DNA of 38,517 bases from Lactiplantibacillus herbarum. Its GTDB lineage: Bacteria > Bacillota > Bacilli > Lactobacillales > Lactobacillaceae. Numbering within the stretch: the stretch's first letter is position 1; each line of letters begins with the position of its first letter. The DNA lies in assembly GCF_001039045.1 (NCBI RefSeq), contig NZ_LFEE01000043.1:1-38517 (forward strand). The letters run 5' to 3'. A program made the translations under genes and the position numbers. A model generated the notes under the pieces. It searched no databases. It was not told where the DNA came from and saw only the letters and a program-made list of their open reading frames with translations. Below, piece by piece: positions 1 through 8,014 of the stretch.

Positions 1-42
1 TTCATTGAACAATTAACTTTCAACCTTTAGTCAATCTCTTAG

Positions 43-198
43 ACCGTCAACGATACCCTTGATGAATTTAAACAGGATAACCCATTACAGCTGGCGGTTT
101 TTGTCGCCAATCACCTATTTATGATTGCACTTTTCCTCAGCTTCCCGCACAATAAAGGGGATAAAATAAGGAGTCGACTATTTTTATGGAATTAACAA
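43..198 (+). other. Start-less open frame, possible 3' remnant of a lost gene
   Basis: Frame 1 is open between a TAG at 40-42 and a TAA at 196-198. It would encode a polar stretch followed by a hydrophobic segment (VFVANHLFMIALFLSF), but no start codon with a ribosome binding site precedes it. Another short frame ends with a TAG at 28-30. The stretch could be the decayed end of a gene lying to the left, or chance. I recognise no family. Confidence 0.2.
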
Positions 199-374
199 TT
201 GATTTAATTATTGGTACTAGCGGTGTGCTCGCTATCCTCTGTTGGATTTTGAGCGCTCATCATTACCGCCACGCCACCAAATTGTCTGGAACAACGTGGC
301 TAGTTATTGGTATCCTGTGTGCTTGCCTAGCCGGATTTTTCAGCTGGTCAGCCATTCCCTTATGGATAAGTTAA
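186..374 (+). CDS. Small membrane protein, unknown function
   Basis: This 62-residue protein has two hydrophobic segments, about residues 5-22 and 38-60. A short basic and His-containing stretch (HHYRHATK) lies between them, so a two-helix hairpin membrane protein is likely. An AAGGAG site at about 168-173 lies a little far upstream (about 12 nt). The next gene follows after 54 nt in the same direction, so the two may be co-transcribed. I do not recognise a family. Confidence 0.55.
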   Translation: MELTIDLIIGTSGVLAILCWILSAHHYRHATKLSGTTWLVIGILCACLAGFFSWSAIPLWIS

Positions 375-428
375 ACTAGCTGACTTTTTAAACAATCGTC
401 ACCGTCACTTAGGCTGAGGAGGAAAATC

Positions 429-722
429 ATGAACCCAGAAGAAGTTTTCCAACGTTATCTTAATAAGTATCAGATGACTTACCAGCACCCCGAACACGGG
501 CTGGTTATGCTGACATCAGCAGTGTGGCCACAACATCCAGAACTTCAGCAAGCTATTCAGCAGACCTTGCAAGGACTGAACGGCGTTACCAGCGTCACCA
601 ACAACAGTCCCGAACAACTCATCATGCGCTATGATTCTGAACAATTGCGTAAACTTAACCCGCTGACCCTGATCAGTATTGAGCGCCGGTTAAGTAAACA
701 ATATCATCAAGCCGGTTACTAA
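429..722 (+). CDS. Small soluble protein, unknown function
   Basis: The product has 97 residues, is polar and Gln-rich, and has no signal peptide or membrane segment. A strong GAGGAGG site ends about 7 nt before the ATG, which supports this start. It lies 54 nt behind another small gene and is closed by a strong hairpin. The mixed alpha/beta composition suggests a compact cytosolic domain, but I recognise no motif or family. Confidence 0.65.
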   Translation: MNPEEVFQRYLNKYQMTYQHPEHGLVMLTSAVWPQHPELQQAIQQTLQGLNGVTSVTNNSPEQLIMRYDSEQLRKLNPLTLISIERRLSKQYHQAGY

Positions 723-777
723 CAAATAACGTCCCCGTTGCACTGAGCATTGTTCAGCAACAAGGACGTTATTTGTT
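721..777. terminator. Bidirectional hairpin terminator between convergent genes
   Basis: A perfect 14-bp inverted repeat (AACAAATAACGTCC at 721-734 and its complement at 764-777) encloses a smaller GTTG/CAAC pairing. It starts in the stop codon of the + strand gene and reaches the end of the toxin gene on the - strand, so it probably ends both transcripts. The U-tract is short in both directions. Confidence 0.6.
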
Positions 778-1087
778 AAAAGGGAACTTGCATTTTGCTA
801 GTATTGAAAAGCGCCCCAATTTCAACTATTTGTTGTTTCTGATTAACTCGATAAAAAATAGCATAACTACGTCCAATCACAATTCGAAATGTGGGAACTG
901 CAAAACCGTAGACACCACTGACATCTGGTGCAAGAAATGGATACTCACGCAATTTTTGAAGGTTTTTATAGATTGATTCAATAAAGTTACGAATACGTTC
1001 TTCTGATAATTTTAATTCACTTTGCCAGTAATCAATTGTTGTTTGTAAGGCAACTTTGAAGCTATCCGTATACTTTAAATCATACAT
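776..1087 (-). CDS. RelE/ParE-family toxin of a type II toxin-antitoxin system
   Basis: The 103-residue protein has the RelE/ParE layout: N-terminal helices rich in Lys and Glu, then a beta-rich C-terminal half. The core containing PTFRIVIGRSYAIFYRV is typical of plasmid-stabilisation (ParE/RelE) toxins, including the conserved Arg residues. Such toxins cleave mRNA at the ribosome (RelE) or poison gyrase (ParE); sequence alone does not decide which. The start codon directly abuts the stop of the upstream antitoxin gene (TAAATG), so expression is probably coupled by translation. The gene appears intact. Confidence 0.85.
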   Translation of the reverse strand: MYDLKYTDSFKVALQTTIDYWQSELKLSEERIRNFIESIYKNLQKLREYPFLAPDVSGVYGFAVPTFRIVIGRSYAIFYRVNQKQQIVEIGALFNTSKMQVPF

Positions 1088-1339
1088 TTACTTACCCCAA
1101 CCGTACTTGCCGAATTCTTTTTCCATAGCTGATTCGCTAACCCAATTACCCGTATCAAAATCAGCAAAACTCTCTTCAACCAAATCCCGATCGTGTTGAA
1201 GATGCAACGGTTTTAAATCAATAATCAACTGATCATTTTCACAATAATAATTCAACTTTTCACCCGAGTTCAGACCTAATTGCTTAGGAAATATAGTCCC
1301 AACTGAATTACCAATTTTTCTAACTGTTAATTGACTCAT
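1088..1339 (-). CDS. AbrB/MazE-like (SpoVT-AbrB domain) antitoxin
   Basis: This 83-residue protein begins with the swapped-hairpin AbrB signature (LTVRKIGNSVGTIFPKQL), the DNA-binding fold of MazE-type antitoxins. An acidic, probably disordered tail (about residues 50-83) should wrap the toxin. A GAGGTG site precedes the ATG. It is the first gene of a two-gene operon with the RelE/ParE-like toxin. A 16-bp perfect palindrome over the -10 region points to autorepression. An AbrB-fold antitoxin with a RelE-fold toxin is a mixed pairing. Confidence 0.85.
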   Translation of the reverse strand: MSQLTVRKIGNSVGTIFPKQLGLNSGEKLNYYCENDQLIIDLKPLHLQHDRDLVEESFADFDTGNWVSESAMEKEFGKYGWGK

Positions 1340-1368
1340 GAATTACACCTCAATTCTCATTTCATTAG

Positions 1369-1385
1369 ATTATAACATGTTATAA
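1369..1385 (-). promoter_or_regulatory. Toxin-antitoxin promoter with overlapping palindromic operator
   Basis: The perfect palindrome TTATAACATGTTATAA lies at 1370-1385. Read on the minus strand it runs into an extended -10 element, TGT-TATAAT (TATAAT at 1374-1369). The -35 region is weak. A palindrome covering the -10 of a toxin-antitoxin operon is the expected operator for autoregulation by the AbrB-type antitoxin. Binding itself is inferred. Confidence 0.6.
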
Positions 1386-1396
1386 CTTCCGTTGAG

Positions 1397-1428
1397 TAAA
1401 AAAAGCCTCAGCCATTTAAGATTGAGAC
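1397..1428 (-). terminator. Rho-independent terminator after the DUF1398 remnant
   Basis: On the minus strand the stem GTCTCA/TGAGGC (one G-U pair) is followed by seven T residues. It separates the broken DUF1398 gene from the toxin-antitoxin operon promoter. Confidence 0.55.
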
Positions 1429-1445
1429 TCACTTAACTTTACAGT

Positions 1446-1828
1446 CTAAAATTTAACACTTGCTAGAATCTTACCTTCGTCACCACTGAAGTCAATGACG
1501 TTACGCTTTAAGTTAGCCGTCCATGCCTGACAACCAGCTTTTGCTAACTGCTTAACTGCATCGGCTAAAGCTAATTGTCCACTCACGTACTGCGCTGCAG
1601 CTTGTTCGATTGTTGCAAGGTCTATCTCTTGTGAGACTTTAGTTGCTAACCCGTTTGTCAGGCGCTCCACTAGGTAGCCGTTCTCACCAAAGTAAGTCGT
1701 TTCTCCAGTCATCACATCATATTGATAGTGCTGAATTCCTAGATCCGCTTCCCATTTCGCGATTGTTGCAAAATCCGCGTGCTCACCTAAGTTGTTAATA
1801 AATCATCAATCTCAGCTAATTCAAACAT
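1446..1828 (-). pseudogene. DUF1398-family gene broken by a frameshift
   Basis: The minus-strand ATG at 1828 has an AAGGGG site and opens a frame (MFELAEIDDLLTT) that stops after 12 codons at about 1792. Shifting by one base near 1795-1805 gives a continuous frame, NLGEHADFATIAKW..., that runs into the 89-residue open frame 1715-1446. The rejoined protein, about 127 residues, resembles DUF1398 (E. coli YbcV-like), a small family of unknown function, with the typical TTYFGENGY motif. As written only an internal restart at 1715 could be made. A sequencing error or a true pseudogene would look the same here. Confidence 0.75.
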
Positions 1829-1872
1829 TATGCCACCCCTTCTAATTTGTTTACTCCCTCATTGTAATCCAA

Positions 1873-3246
1873 TCAGGCTTTTTTAGCAGGTAATGGGTAA
1901 AAAATCCGCATTAATCCCATATAAATTAAAGCAATCAGCACCATATCGATAAAGGTTGCGCCAGTCACATTCGCTACGAAAGCGATATGCTTCAATAATA
2001 GGAATAATACGACGCCTAAGACCCAGCAAATTAAGGCAATCCAGTTAACCCCATGATGGTACCAGTACTGGCCTTTAGAACTAGCCAGTTCGTTGACATC
2101 ATACTTCTGATGGTGGCGCCAATAGTAATCCACTAATAGAACACTGATCATCGGTCCAAGGACCATCCCGATATAATCCAAGAAGGCCGTAAAAGCGGCT
2201 AAAAAGCTCCCCATGACTAATGGAATCAGCGTCACAAGCGTTGCTATAATTGTCACGGCCCACAGAGCTGGTCGTAATCGAATTCGTGGAAAAATATTAG
2301 ATAACGCTGATCCAGCGGCTAATAGGTTGACCGCGTTGGCTGTCATACTCGTTAAGATGATGACTAATAACGCTAGTATCCCTAAACCTAACCGGCTGGC
2401 AATTGTACTTGGATCTGAATTATTAGGATCATAAGTACCTGACGTAATTGCAATACTGATGGTAGCTGCAAGCCCGATGAAGGCAAACCAGAACAACCCG
2501 GTAAAAGCACCCAAGAATGGCATACCAGTTGCACCGCTGCGTTTACTCGTAAAGCGGGTAAAATCAGCCCCAGCAGTAACCCATGACAGGTTAAATGCAG
2601 CTAACGTATCCATACCGGCACCAGCTGTCATATGTAACTTCGTTGGGGCGTGCCACGTTAGCAGATCACTCATCGACACCGTTTTGAAGACGACGATTGT
2701 TTCCCAAATGACGAATAAAATAACAAGAACAATCCCGATACGCTCAATCATCTGAACGGAACGTTGCCCGACCGATACACTTAACAAGTGTAAGATGCTC
2801 ATGACAATAATTCCTAAGATCAAGCCCTTGGCACCACCGGGCTTACCGTATACAGGCCAGCCAATCAAGTCATGCAATAAATAGCTCACAGAGCTAGCCG
2901 CAATAAACGTATTGACCGCTGTCCAACCAATATATTGCGTCAAATTCACAAATGACGGCACGTAACTTCCCCGGACCCCGAAGGACCCCCGAATCAAACT
3001 CATCGTTGCCGCACCCGTTTTATATCCCATAAAACCAACTAACGATAAGCATAGATATGATAGCGTGGACGATGCCACAATAACTTTGAGAGCTGTTAAT
3101 AATCCGCACGCTGCCAGCACGCCACCGACATACCACGTCCCATTATTAGCGTTTGCGCCGATCCACGTCGCAAACATATCCCAATTCGACATGTGTCGAT
3201 GTTTAGACGGAATTACCTCAACTCGATACTTTGACTCCTGTTGCAC
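1873..3246 (-). CDS. NCS1-family nucleobase (cytosine/purine-type) permease
   Basis: A polytopic membrane protein of about 457 residues with some 12 hydrophobic segments and the NCS1 N-terminal pattern (SNWDMFATWIGANANNGTWYVGG). NCS1 carriers (CodB, HyuP, PucI, CytX) import cytosine, purines, hydantoins or pyrimidine precursors with H+ or Na+; the exact substrate cannot be read from the sequence. I prefer the GTG start at 3246, preceded by AAAGGGTGAG, over the ATG at 3276, which has no ribosome binding site. A deoxyribosyltransferase gene nearby fits a nucleobase-salvage neighbourhood. Confidence 0.85.
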   Translation of the reverse strand: MQQESKYRVEVIPSKHRHMSNWDMFATWIGANANNGTWYVGGVLAACGLLTALKVIVASSTLSYLCLSLVGFMGYKTGAATMSLIRGSFGVRGSYVPSFVNLTQYIGWTAVNTFIAASSVSYLLHDLIGWPVYGKPGGAKGLILGIIVMSILHLLSVSVGQRSVQMIERIGIVLVILFVIWETIVVFKTVSMSDLLTWHAPTKLHMTAGAGMDTLAAFNLSWVTAGADFTRFTSKRSGATGMPFLGAFTGLFWFAFIGLAATISIAITSGTYDPNNSDPSTIASRLGLGILALLVIILTSMTANAVNLLAAGSALSNIFPRIRLRPALWAVTIIATLVTLIPLVMGSFLAAFTAFLDYIGMVLGPMISVLLVDYYWRHHQKYDVNELASSKGQYWYHHGVNWIALICWVLGVVLFLLLKHIAFVANVTGATFIDMVLIALIYMGLMRIFYPLPAKKA

Positions 3247-3391
3247 ACCGCTCACCCTTTCTACAATTCTTTCCATTGTAGTTTTTTTAGGGAGTGCTGG
3301 TCAAGCTAATTCGACTAAAGTCTCCAATTGCGTTAACACTCAATTCGCTCTAAGATAGTATTAATAAACTCAATTAAGGAAGTGACCAATT

Positions 3392-4612
3392 GTGAAGGGC
3401 GCATTAGTGGGCTGGCGACGCAATTTAGCGGTGCTTTGGCTCGGAACCTTTATCGCGGGGATGGGATTCTCCGAAATCATGCCATTCTTATCATTATATG
3501 TCGGCCAAATGGGCGATTTTTCAAAGGGCGAGCTGACAATGTACAGCGGTTTAACGTACGCCGTAACCTTTTTCGTTGTCGCCGTCGTTTCCCCACTCTG
3601 GGGCAAGCTTGCTGACCGTCGTGGCCGTAAAATCATGCTACTCCGCTCGTCATTAGGAATGGCGATTGTCATTGGTGCCATGGGTTTCGTACATAATATC
3701 TGGATCCTAATTGCTTTACGTTTCTTGCAAGGGCTGTGTGCCGGCTATATTCCAAACGCCAGCGCCTTGATTGCAACTGAAACACCCAAGGAAAGTAGCG
3801 GGACCGCCATTGGAATTTTGACAACCGGTTACGTTTCTGGAAATCTAATCGGCCCCATTCTTGGTGGCGTGCTAGCTCAAGTCTTCTCAATTAGACTGAC
3901 ATTTGTAATTACGGGAGTCCTGCTCCTGATCGTCTTTGTGTTGAGCTTAACACTCGTCCATGAAAACTTTAAGCCGGGTGACGTGTCCACCGAAAAACGC
4001 ACTGGAAGTTTACTGAGTCAGTTCAAAAACCCACAATTAATCATTACGTTACTGGTTTCAACCATGATTATTCAAATGGGAAATAATTCAATTACTCCAA
4101 TTATCAGTCTGTACGTTAAAGAATTAATGCATAACGTTGGCCCGATTACCGTGATTGCGGGAATCATCGCTGCTTTACCCGGAATCTCAACCCTGTTGTC
4201 AGCACCACGCCTTGGTCGCTTGGGTGATCAACGAGGTGCCGACCGGATTCTGGTTTTCGGCTTTGTCTTTGCAATTATCGTCTACTTCCCCCAAGGATTA
4301 GTCTCCAGTATCTGGGTCCTCGGATTACTACGCTTCATGATTGGAATTTCAGATGGTGCCCTCTTCCCGACCGTCCAAACCTTATTATCCAAAAATACGC
4401 CTAGAGAGCTAACCGGTACGATTTTCAGCTGGAATCAGTCCTTCCAGGCAGCCGGCAGTATGCTTGGCTCTTTATTAGGTGGTCTGATTTCCAACTGGTT
4501 CGACTATAACGGCGTCTTCATCTTCACCGCGCTCTCGCTACTACTTAATTTCATTGGCGTCTTGATCTTCATTCCCAGCATGCGCCATCCGTTTGCACAC
4601 AAGCCGTCATAA
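3392..4612 (+). CDS. MFS multidrug exporter (PmrA-like)
   Basis: A 406-residue protein with 12 hydrophobic segments. It carries the MFS loop 2-3 motif GKLADRRGRK (motif A) and a second, weaker copy, GRLGDQRGADR, between segments 8 and 9. The overall pattern resembles drug:H+ antiporters of the streptococcal PmrA type, which export fluoroquinolones and dyes. The GTG start follows AAGGAAG by about 9 nt. It is divergent from the NCS1 permease. The substrate is unknown; the family call is firm. Confidence 0.85.
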   Translation: MKGALVGWRRNLAVLWLGTFIAGMGFSEIMPFLSLYVGQMGDFSKGELTMYSGLTYAVTFFVVAVVSPLWGKLADRRGRKIMLLRSSLGMAIVIGAMGFVHNIWILIALRFLQGLCAGYIPNASALIATETPKESSGTAIGILTTGYVSGNLIGPILGGVLAQVFSIRLTFVITGVLLLIVFVLSLTLVHENFKPGDVSTEKRTGSLLSQFKNPQLIITLLVSTMIIQMGNNSITPIISLYVKELMHNVGPITVIAGIIAALPGISTLLSAPRLGRLGDQRGADRILVFGFVFAIIVYFPQGLVSSIWVLGLLRFMIGISDGALFPTVQTLLSKNTPRELTGTIFSWNQSFQAAGSMLGSLLGGLISNWFDYNGVFIFTALSLLLNFIGVLIFIPSMRHPFAHKPS

Positions 4613-4653
4613 TAACGAACTTTTAACTAGGTTGCTTATTGCTGTGATAACAC

Positions 4654-4683
4654 TTGAAACCAGAGCCCTTTTTCCGCTAAAAT
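4654..4683 (+). promoter_or_regulatory. Candidate promoter of the deoxyribosyltransferase gene
   Basis: TTGAAA at 4654-4659 and TAAAAT at 4678-4683 are separated by 18 bp, close to the sigma-A consensus. The start codon lies 39 bp downstream with an AAAGGAA site before it. Confidence 0.55.
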
Positions 4684-4722
4684 GGTCTTATTACAATGTC
4701 GTAGTCCAGAAAGGAATTCCTT

Positions 4723-5196
4723 ATGAATAACGTTTACCTAGCCGCACCATTTTTTGATGACGCTCAAAAGGCCCGCATTCAGGAAGTCAAAGCTGCATTG
4801 ATTGCCAACCCAACCATCAACTCTGAGGGAATCTTTATTCCAGAAGAGCACCAATTTGAAGAAGAACCCTTTGGTAGCCGTGCTTGGCAGCAATACGTCT
4901 ACGCCTCTGACATGCGCCAAGTTCACCGAGCTGATCTGGTCGTTGCTTTACTAGATTTCGACATGACTAGTGCGACCAACGAACCAGATTCTGGCACCAT
5001 GTTTGAAGTCGGCGCGGCCGTTGCTGAAAAGACTCCGGTACTGATCGTCCAATATGATCCTACTAAGGAACTCAACTTGATGATCTCACAAGGTTTGACC
5101 GCCTACTTCGATGCAAGTAAGGACGGCTTAAAAGAGCTTGCCACTTATGATTGCGATGACTTACGATCAAAGCCCGCACACCGACCAGTATTTTAA
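4723..5196 (+). CDS. ntd: Nucleoside 2-deoxyribosyltransferase
   Basis: The 157-residue length matches class II N-deoxyribosyltransferases of lactobacilli (about 157 residues). These cytosolic enzymes swap the base of a 2'-deoxynucleoside through a covalent deoxyribosyl-enzyme intermediate, for salvage. Visible signatures are the N-terminal YLAAPFFDDAQ, an acidic segment (VALLDFD), the nucleophile motif SGTMFEVGAA with the catalytic Glu, and the aromatic C-terminus HRPVF whose end completes the neighbouring active site. It has its own promoter and terminator, so it is probably monocistronic. Confidence 0.92.
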   Translation: MNNVYLAAPFFDDAQKARIQEVKAALIANPTINSEGIFIPEEHQFEEEPFGSRAWQQYVYASDMRQVHRADLVVALLDFDMTSATNEPDSGTMFEVGAAVAEKTPVLIVQYDPTKELNLMISQGLTAYFDASKDGLKELATYDCDDLRSKPAHRPVF

Positions 5197-5203
5197 TAAA
5201 TAT

Positions 5204-5250
5204 AAAACCCGACAAAGCCTGATGAATTGACTTTGTCGGGTTTTCCTTTT
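5204..5250 (+). terminator. Rho-independent terminator after ntd
   Basis: A perfect 14-bp stem (AAAACCCGACAAAG at 5204-5217, complement at 5231-5244) with a 13-nt loop, followed by a T-rich tail. Confidence 0.9.
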
Positions 5251-5349
5251 GTTATAAAAACCATACTATTGCAACCAGACCACATTGGTCAATCTATTAA
5301 ATAATAGTTTTATATAAAATATGCATTTAAAATATATATTAAAAAGTAT

Positions 5350-5378
5350 TTGATTCCGCCTTTTAATAGTATTAGCAT
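5350..5378 (+). promoter_or_regulatory. Candidate promoter of the cell-wall cassette
   Basis: TTGATT at 5350-5355 and TAGCAT at 5373-5378 with a 17-bp spacer lie in a very AT-rich stretch 43 bp before the GTG start at 5421. The match is moderate. Confidence 0.4.
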
Positions 5379-5420
5379 ATATTTGTAAGCTTACGTACTA
5401 ATACAAGAGGGGTCTTTAAA

Positions 5421-6950
5421 GTGAGTGTACTATCAAAAGTATCATTACTGTCCTTAGCTGCTACAGGACTATTTTTATATACGGGGAATACTATAAAAGT
5501 CCAAGCTAACACAGAAAAAACAAACACAACTATTGCCGAAAGCACAAAAAATCCAACTTCAAATCTATCTACCAATAATACTGACATGTCTTCAAAAAAA
5601 GAGACCACCACAGTAAATGCTGCTTCATCGACTAACAACATGTCACAGTCTAACGCCACCACGGTAAGTTCAAGCGCTGTAAGCTCAAAAAGCAGTGACA
5701 CTAATTCAGCTACTCCATCAGCTGACAATACTACCAACAAATCACAATCCAGTTCCAATACAGTAAATTCTAGTACGGCAAGCTCAAAAAGCAGCAGCAC
5801 TAATTCAGCCACTCCATCAACTGACAATACTACTAACAAGTCACAAACTAATTCCAATACAGTAAATACCAATACCATAAACTTAAAAAAACATGCAGCA
5901 ACCTCAACTGCTTCATCAACTATCTCAATTAAAAGTAAACCGGCTGCTAAAACAAGCTTATCAATTTCAAAAAATGTTAACAAACAACTTTTAACCCAAG
6001 TAGCAAGCGTACAAGCATTATCTACAGCAACTCTGGCTAATTATCAACAAACTTTTTTCAATAACATTAAAAGTGGTGCCATATCTGGCTGGAAAAAATA
6101 CAGGGTTCTTCCTTCTGTCGCTGCCGCACAAGCTATTATTGAAAGCGGCTGGGGAAAATCACAACTTGCCGTAAAGGGAAATAATCTATTTGGGATTAAA
6201 GGAACATATAATGGTCAATCTATCTATTTTCCAACTCAAGAATATGTAAATGGTAAATATATAACTATCAATGCTGCGTTTAGAAAATACCCAAATTGGG
6301 CTGCCAGTGTAGAAGACCATGGTGCTTTTCTTGCAAACAATTCTCGTTACAACAACTTATTAGGTGTTACAAACTATTCTACAGTTGCTAACGATTTACA
6401 AAAAGATGGCTATGCTACAGCACCTAACTATGCACAATCTCTTATTAATTGCATCAAAGATTATAATCTCCAATCTTGGGACAGTGATTTATCCGGATCT
6501 GATTCCAAGGGCGATTCTGGTACTAAGACAACGAACAAATCTGGCACGTATACATTTACAGAAACAACCAATATCCGCACCGCACCAAGTACAAGTGCTT
6601 CCATTGTTGGCCAATATTATGCCGGCAACAAAGTGATTTATTCTGCAACAGTACAGGCAGATGGTTACACATGGTTGAAATACACAGCGGCTTCTGGCAA
6701 CATCCGTTATATTGCTATCAGTAATTCTCCTAGCAATACCGGATCAGCTAAAGTACCAAATTCCGGCACATATACATTTACAACGACAACTAATATTCGA
6801 GTGTCACCCAATACGAATGCTACTATCGTTGGTCAATACTATGCTGGCAACAAAGTTATCTACACGGAGACCGTACAGGCAAATGGTTATACTTGGTTGA
6901 AATATATTTCTGCCTCTGGCGCCATTCGCTACGTAGCCATCGTTCATTAA
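5421..6950 (+). CDS. Secreted GH73 peptidoglycan hydrolase with Ser/Thr-rich linker and two SH3-type repeats
   Basis: A 509-residue exported enzyme. Residues 1-30 form a signal peptide ending VQA. Residues about 31-195 are Ser/Thr/Asn-rich and contain a 33-residue unit repeated twice. Residues about 200-350 form a glucosaminidase-type (GH73) domain, with the likely catalytic Glu241 in IIESGWGKS and the motif NNLFGIKG. Two SH3-like wall-binding repeats of about 60 residues end the protein (about 374-432 and 448-508). The GTG start follows AAGAGGGG. The gene is clearly more AT-rich than its neighbours, which suggests acquisition or different selection. The next gene starts 12 nt later and also acts on peptidoglycan. 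Whether it cleaves as a muramidase or a glucosaminidase is undecided. Confidence 0.88.
   Translation: MSVLSKVSLLSLAATGLFLYTGNTIKVQANTEKTNTTIAESTKNPTSNLSTNNTDMSSKKETTTVNAASSTNNMSQSNATTVSSSAVSSKSSDTNSATPSADNTTNKSQSSSNTVNSSTASSKSSSTNSATPSTDNTTNKSQTNSNTVNTNTINLKKHAATSTASSTISIKSKPAAKTSLSISKNVNKQLLTQVASVQALSTATLANYQQTFFNNIKSGAISGWKKYRVLPSVAAAQAIIESGWGKSQLAVKGNNLFGIKGTYNGQSIYFPTQEYVNGKYITINAAFRKYPNWAASVEDHGAFLANNSRYNNLLGVTNYSTVANDLQKDGYATAPNYAQSLINCIKDYNLQSWDSDLSGSDSKGDSGTKTTNKSGTYTFTETTNIRTAPSTSASIVGQYYAGNKVIYSATVQADGYTWLKYTAASGNIRYIAISNSPSNTGSAKVPNSGTYTFTTTTNIRVSPNTNATIVGQYYAGNKVIYTETVQANGYTWLKYISASGAIRYVAIVH
5680..5867 (+). repeat. Two direct repeats of 99 nt in the Ser/Thr-rich linker
   Basis: The segment starting AAGCTCAAAAAGCAG at about 5681 recurs at about 5780 with few changes, so the period is 99 nt or 33 codons. 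Both copies encode SSKSS-TNSATPS-DNTTNKSQ-like text. Such a repeat can expand or contract by slippage or recombination. Confidence 0.75.
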
Positions 6951-6962
6951 AGGTAAATGCAA

Positions 6963-7613
6963 ATGAAATATTGGAAAACCTATCTATTATTAATAATTGC
7001 ACTAATCTTTTTAAACGGTATCATTCTAATTCATAGCGATCATTCTTCGCCAGTACAAAACGTTCAGCCACATACCATTACTTCAGTACACGCAGTACAA
7101 TTAGCTGCTCGTTACAGTGCTCCAAGTACGCCTAAACCAACACTGCATAAAACAGTAATGCGAACGCCGATTGATTGGCATAAGTCATCCGAGACTGTCG
7201 CTTATCCTAGAGTTAGCAACTATCCTCATATGTGGGTACACGTTGCACTAAAAAAACAACGGATGTATCTCATGAATAACCAGCAGGTGCTATATACCAT
7301 GTATGTCTCCACTGGGTTACCAGATACCAAACATGCAACACCCCGGGGAACTTATCACGTTCAAGCTGAACGCGGCCAATATTTTTACAGTGCTAGTGAA
7401 CAGGAGGGTGCCTATTACTGGGTTTCATGGCTTAATCATGGTGAATTTTTATTCCATTCGACACCAACCGACGCTCAAGGCCACTTCATCCAAAGTGTTG
7501 CCAACGACCTTGGTAAAAAGCCATCGTCTCATGGTTGCGTTCACCTTAGCGTTGCTGATGCAAAGTGGGTCTACGAAAATATTGCCTATGGAACTAAAGT
7601 TGTTATCGATTAA
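6963..7613 (+). CDS. Secreted L,D-transpeptidase-like protein (YkuD domain)
   Basis: About 216 residues. An N-terminal hydrophobic segment (YLLLIIALIFLNGIILI) acts as a signal or membrane anchor. A proline- and threonine-containing stretch follows, then a YkuD catalytic domain with the active-site motif SSHGCVHLS (Cys192). YkuD enzymes form 3-3 cross-links or attach substrates to peptidoglycan through a Cys acyl-enzyme. I chose the ATG at 6963 because AAAGG then lies about 9 nt upstream; an in-frame ATG at 6957 is too close. It follows the GH73 gene by 12 nt, so they probably form an operon that cuts and re-links the wall. Confidence 0.85.
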   Translation: MKYWKTYLLLIIALIFLNGIILIHSDHSSPVQNVQPHTITSVHAVQLAARYSAPSTPKPTLHKTVMRTPIDWHKSSETVAYPRVSNYPHMWVHVALKKQRMYLMNNQQVLYTMYVSTGLPDTKHATPRGTYHVQAERGQYFYSASEQEGAYYWVSWLNHGEFLFHSTPTDAQGHFIQSVANDLGKKPSSHGCVHLSVADAKWVYENIAYGTKVVID

Positions 7614-7664
7614 AGCACCAAAAATCATGACGCTCTTTAAATAGCGAAAAGCTCTATCACAACT

Positions 7665-7719
7665 AAAGAACAAGGTGTCTCAGAATCTTGAAAATTCTGA
7701 AACACCTTGTTCTTTTGCT
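7665..7719 (+). terminator. Strong terminator after the cell-wall cassette
   Basis: A 22-bp stem with a single G-U pair (arms 7665-7686 and 7694-7715) closes on a 7-nt loop and ends in T-rich sequence. It also works on paper in the opposite direction. Confidence 0.85.
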
Positions 7720-8002
7720 CCATCCCATTAATATCTTTCATAGTGCAATGCCAAATAACCAGCTAATTTTATTATTCAGCAACCCAAAACACCAAAGTTG
7801 GAACAGGCCTATCCAGTAGAAAAAACAACTAATACCATCTCATAAACATACTGATTTTCACATACTCGCTATCTTAGACAGGTTTTACAGGTCATCCCAC
7901 TATCGAAAAATTATCGTAATCACTTACAAAAAATTACTAAGTTGATGGTTAAAGTTAAGTTACCTGCCATGAATATTGTTATAATAGAACACAAACATTC
8001 CT
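7720..8002. other. Intergenic stretch with a promoter near its end
   Basis: No convincing reading frame lies here on either strand. A TATAAT at 7980-7985 lies 30 bp before the start of the next gene and is its likely -10 box; no good -35 box is visible at the usual distance. The rest is AT-rich without clear repeats. Confidence 0.5.
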
Positions 8003-8014
8003 TGGAGGCCCGTG

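Noticed and set aside
773-976. 67-codon + strand frame opposite the toxin gene
   Set aside because: Antisense to a well-supported RelE/ParE-type gene and without a proper start context.
5372-5983. Long minus-strand open frame (203 codons) rich in Leu, Val and Asp
   Set aside because: It is the antisense shadow of the Ser/Thr-rich linker of the GH73 gene and has no ribosome binding site or family.
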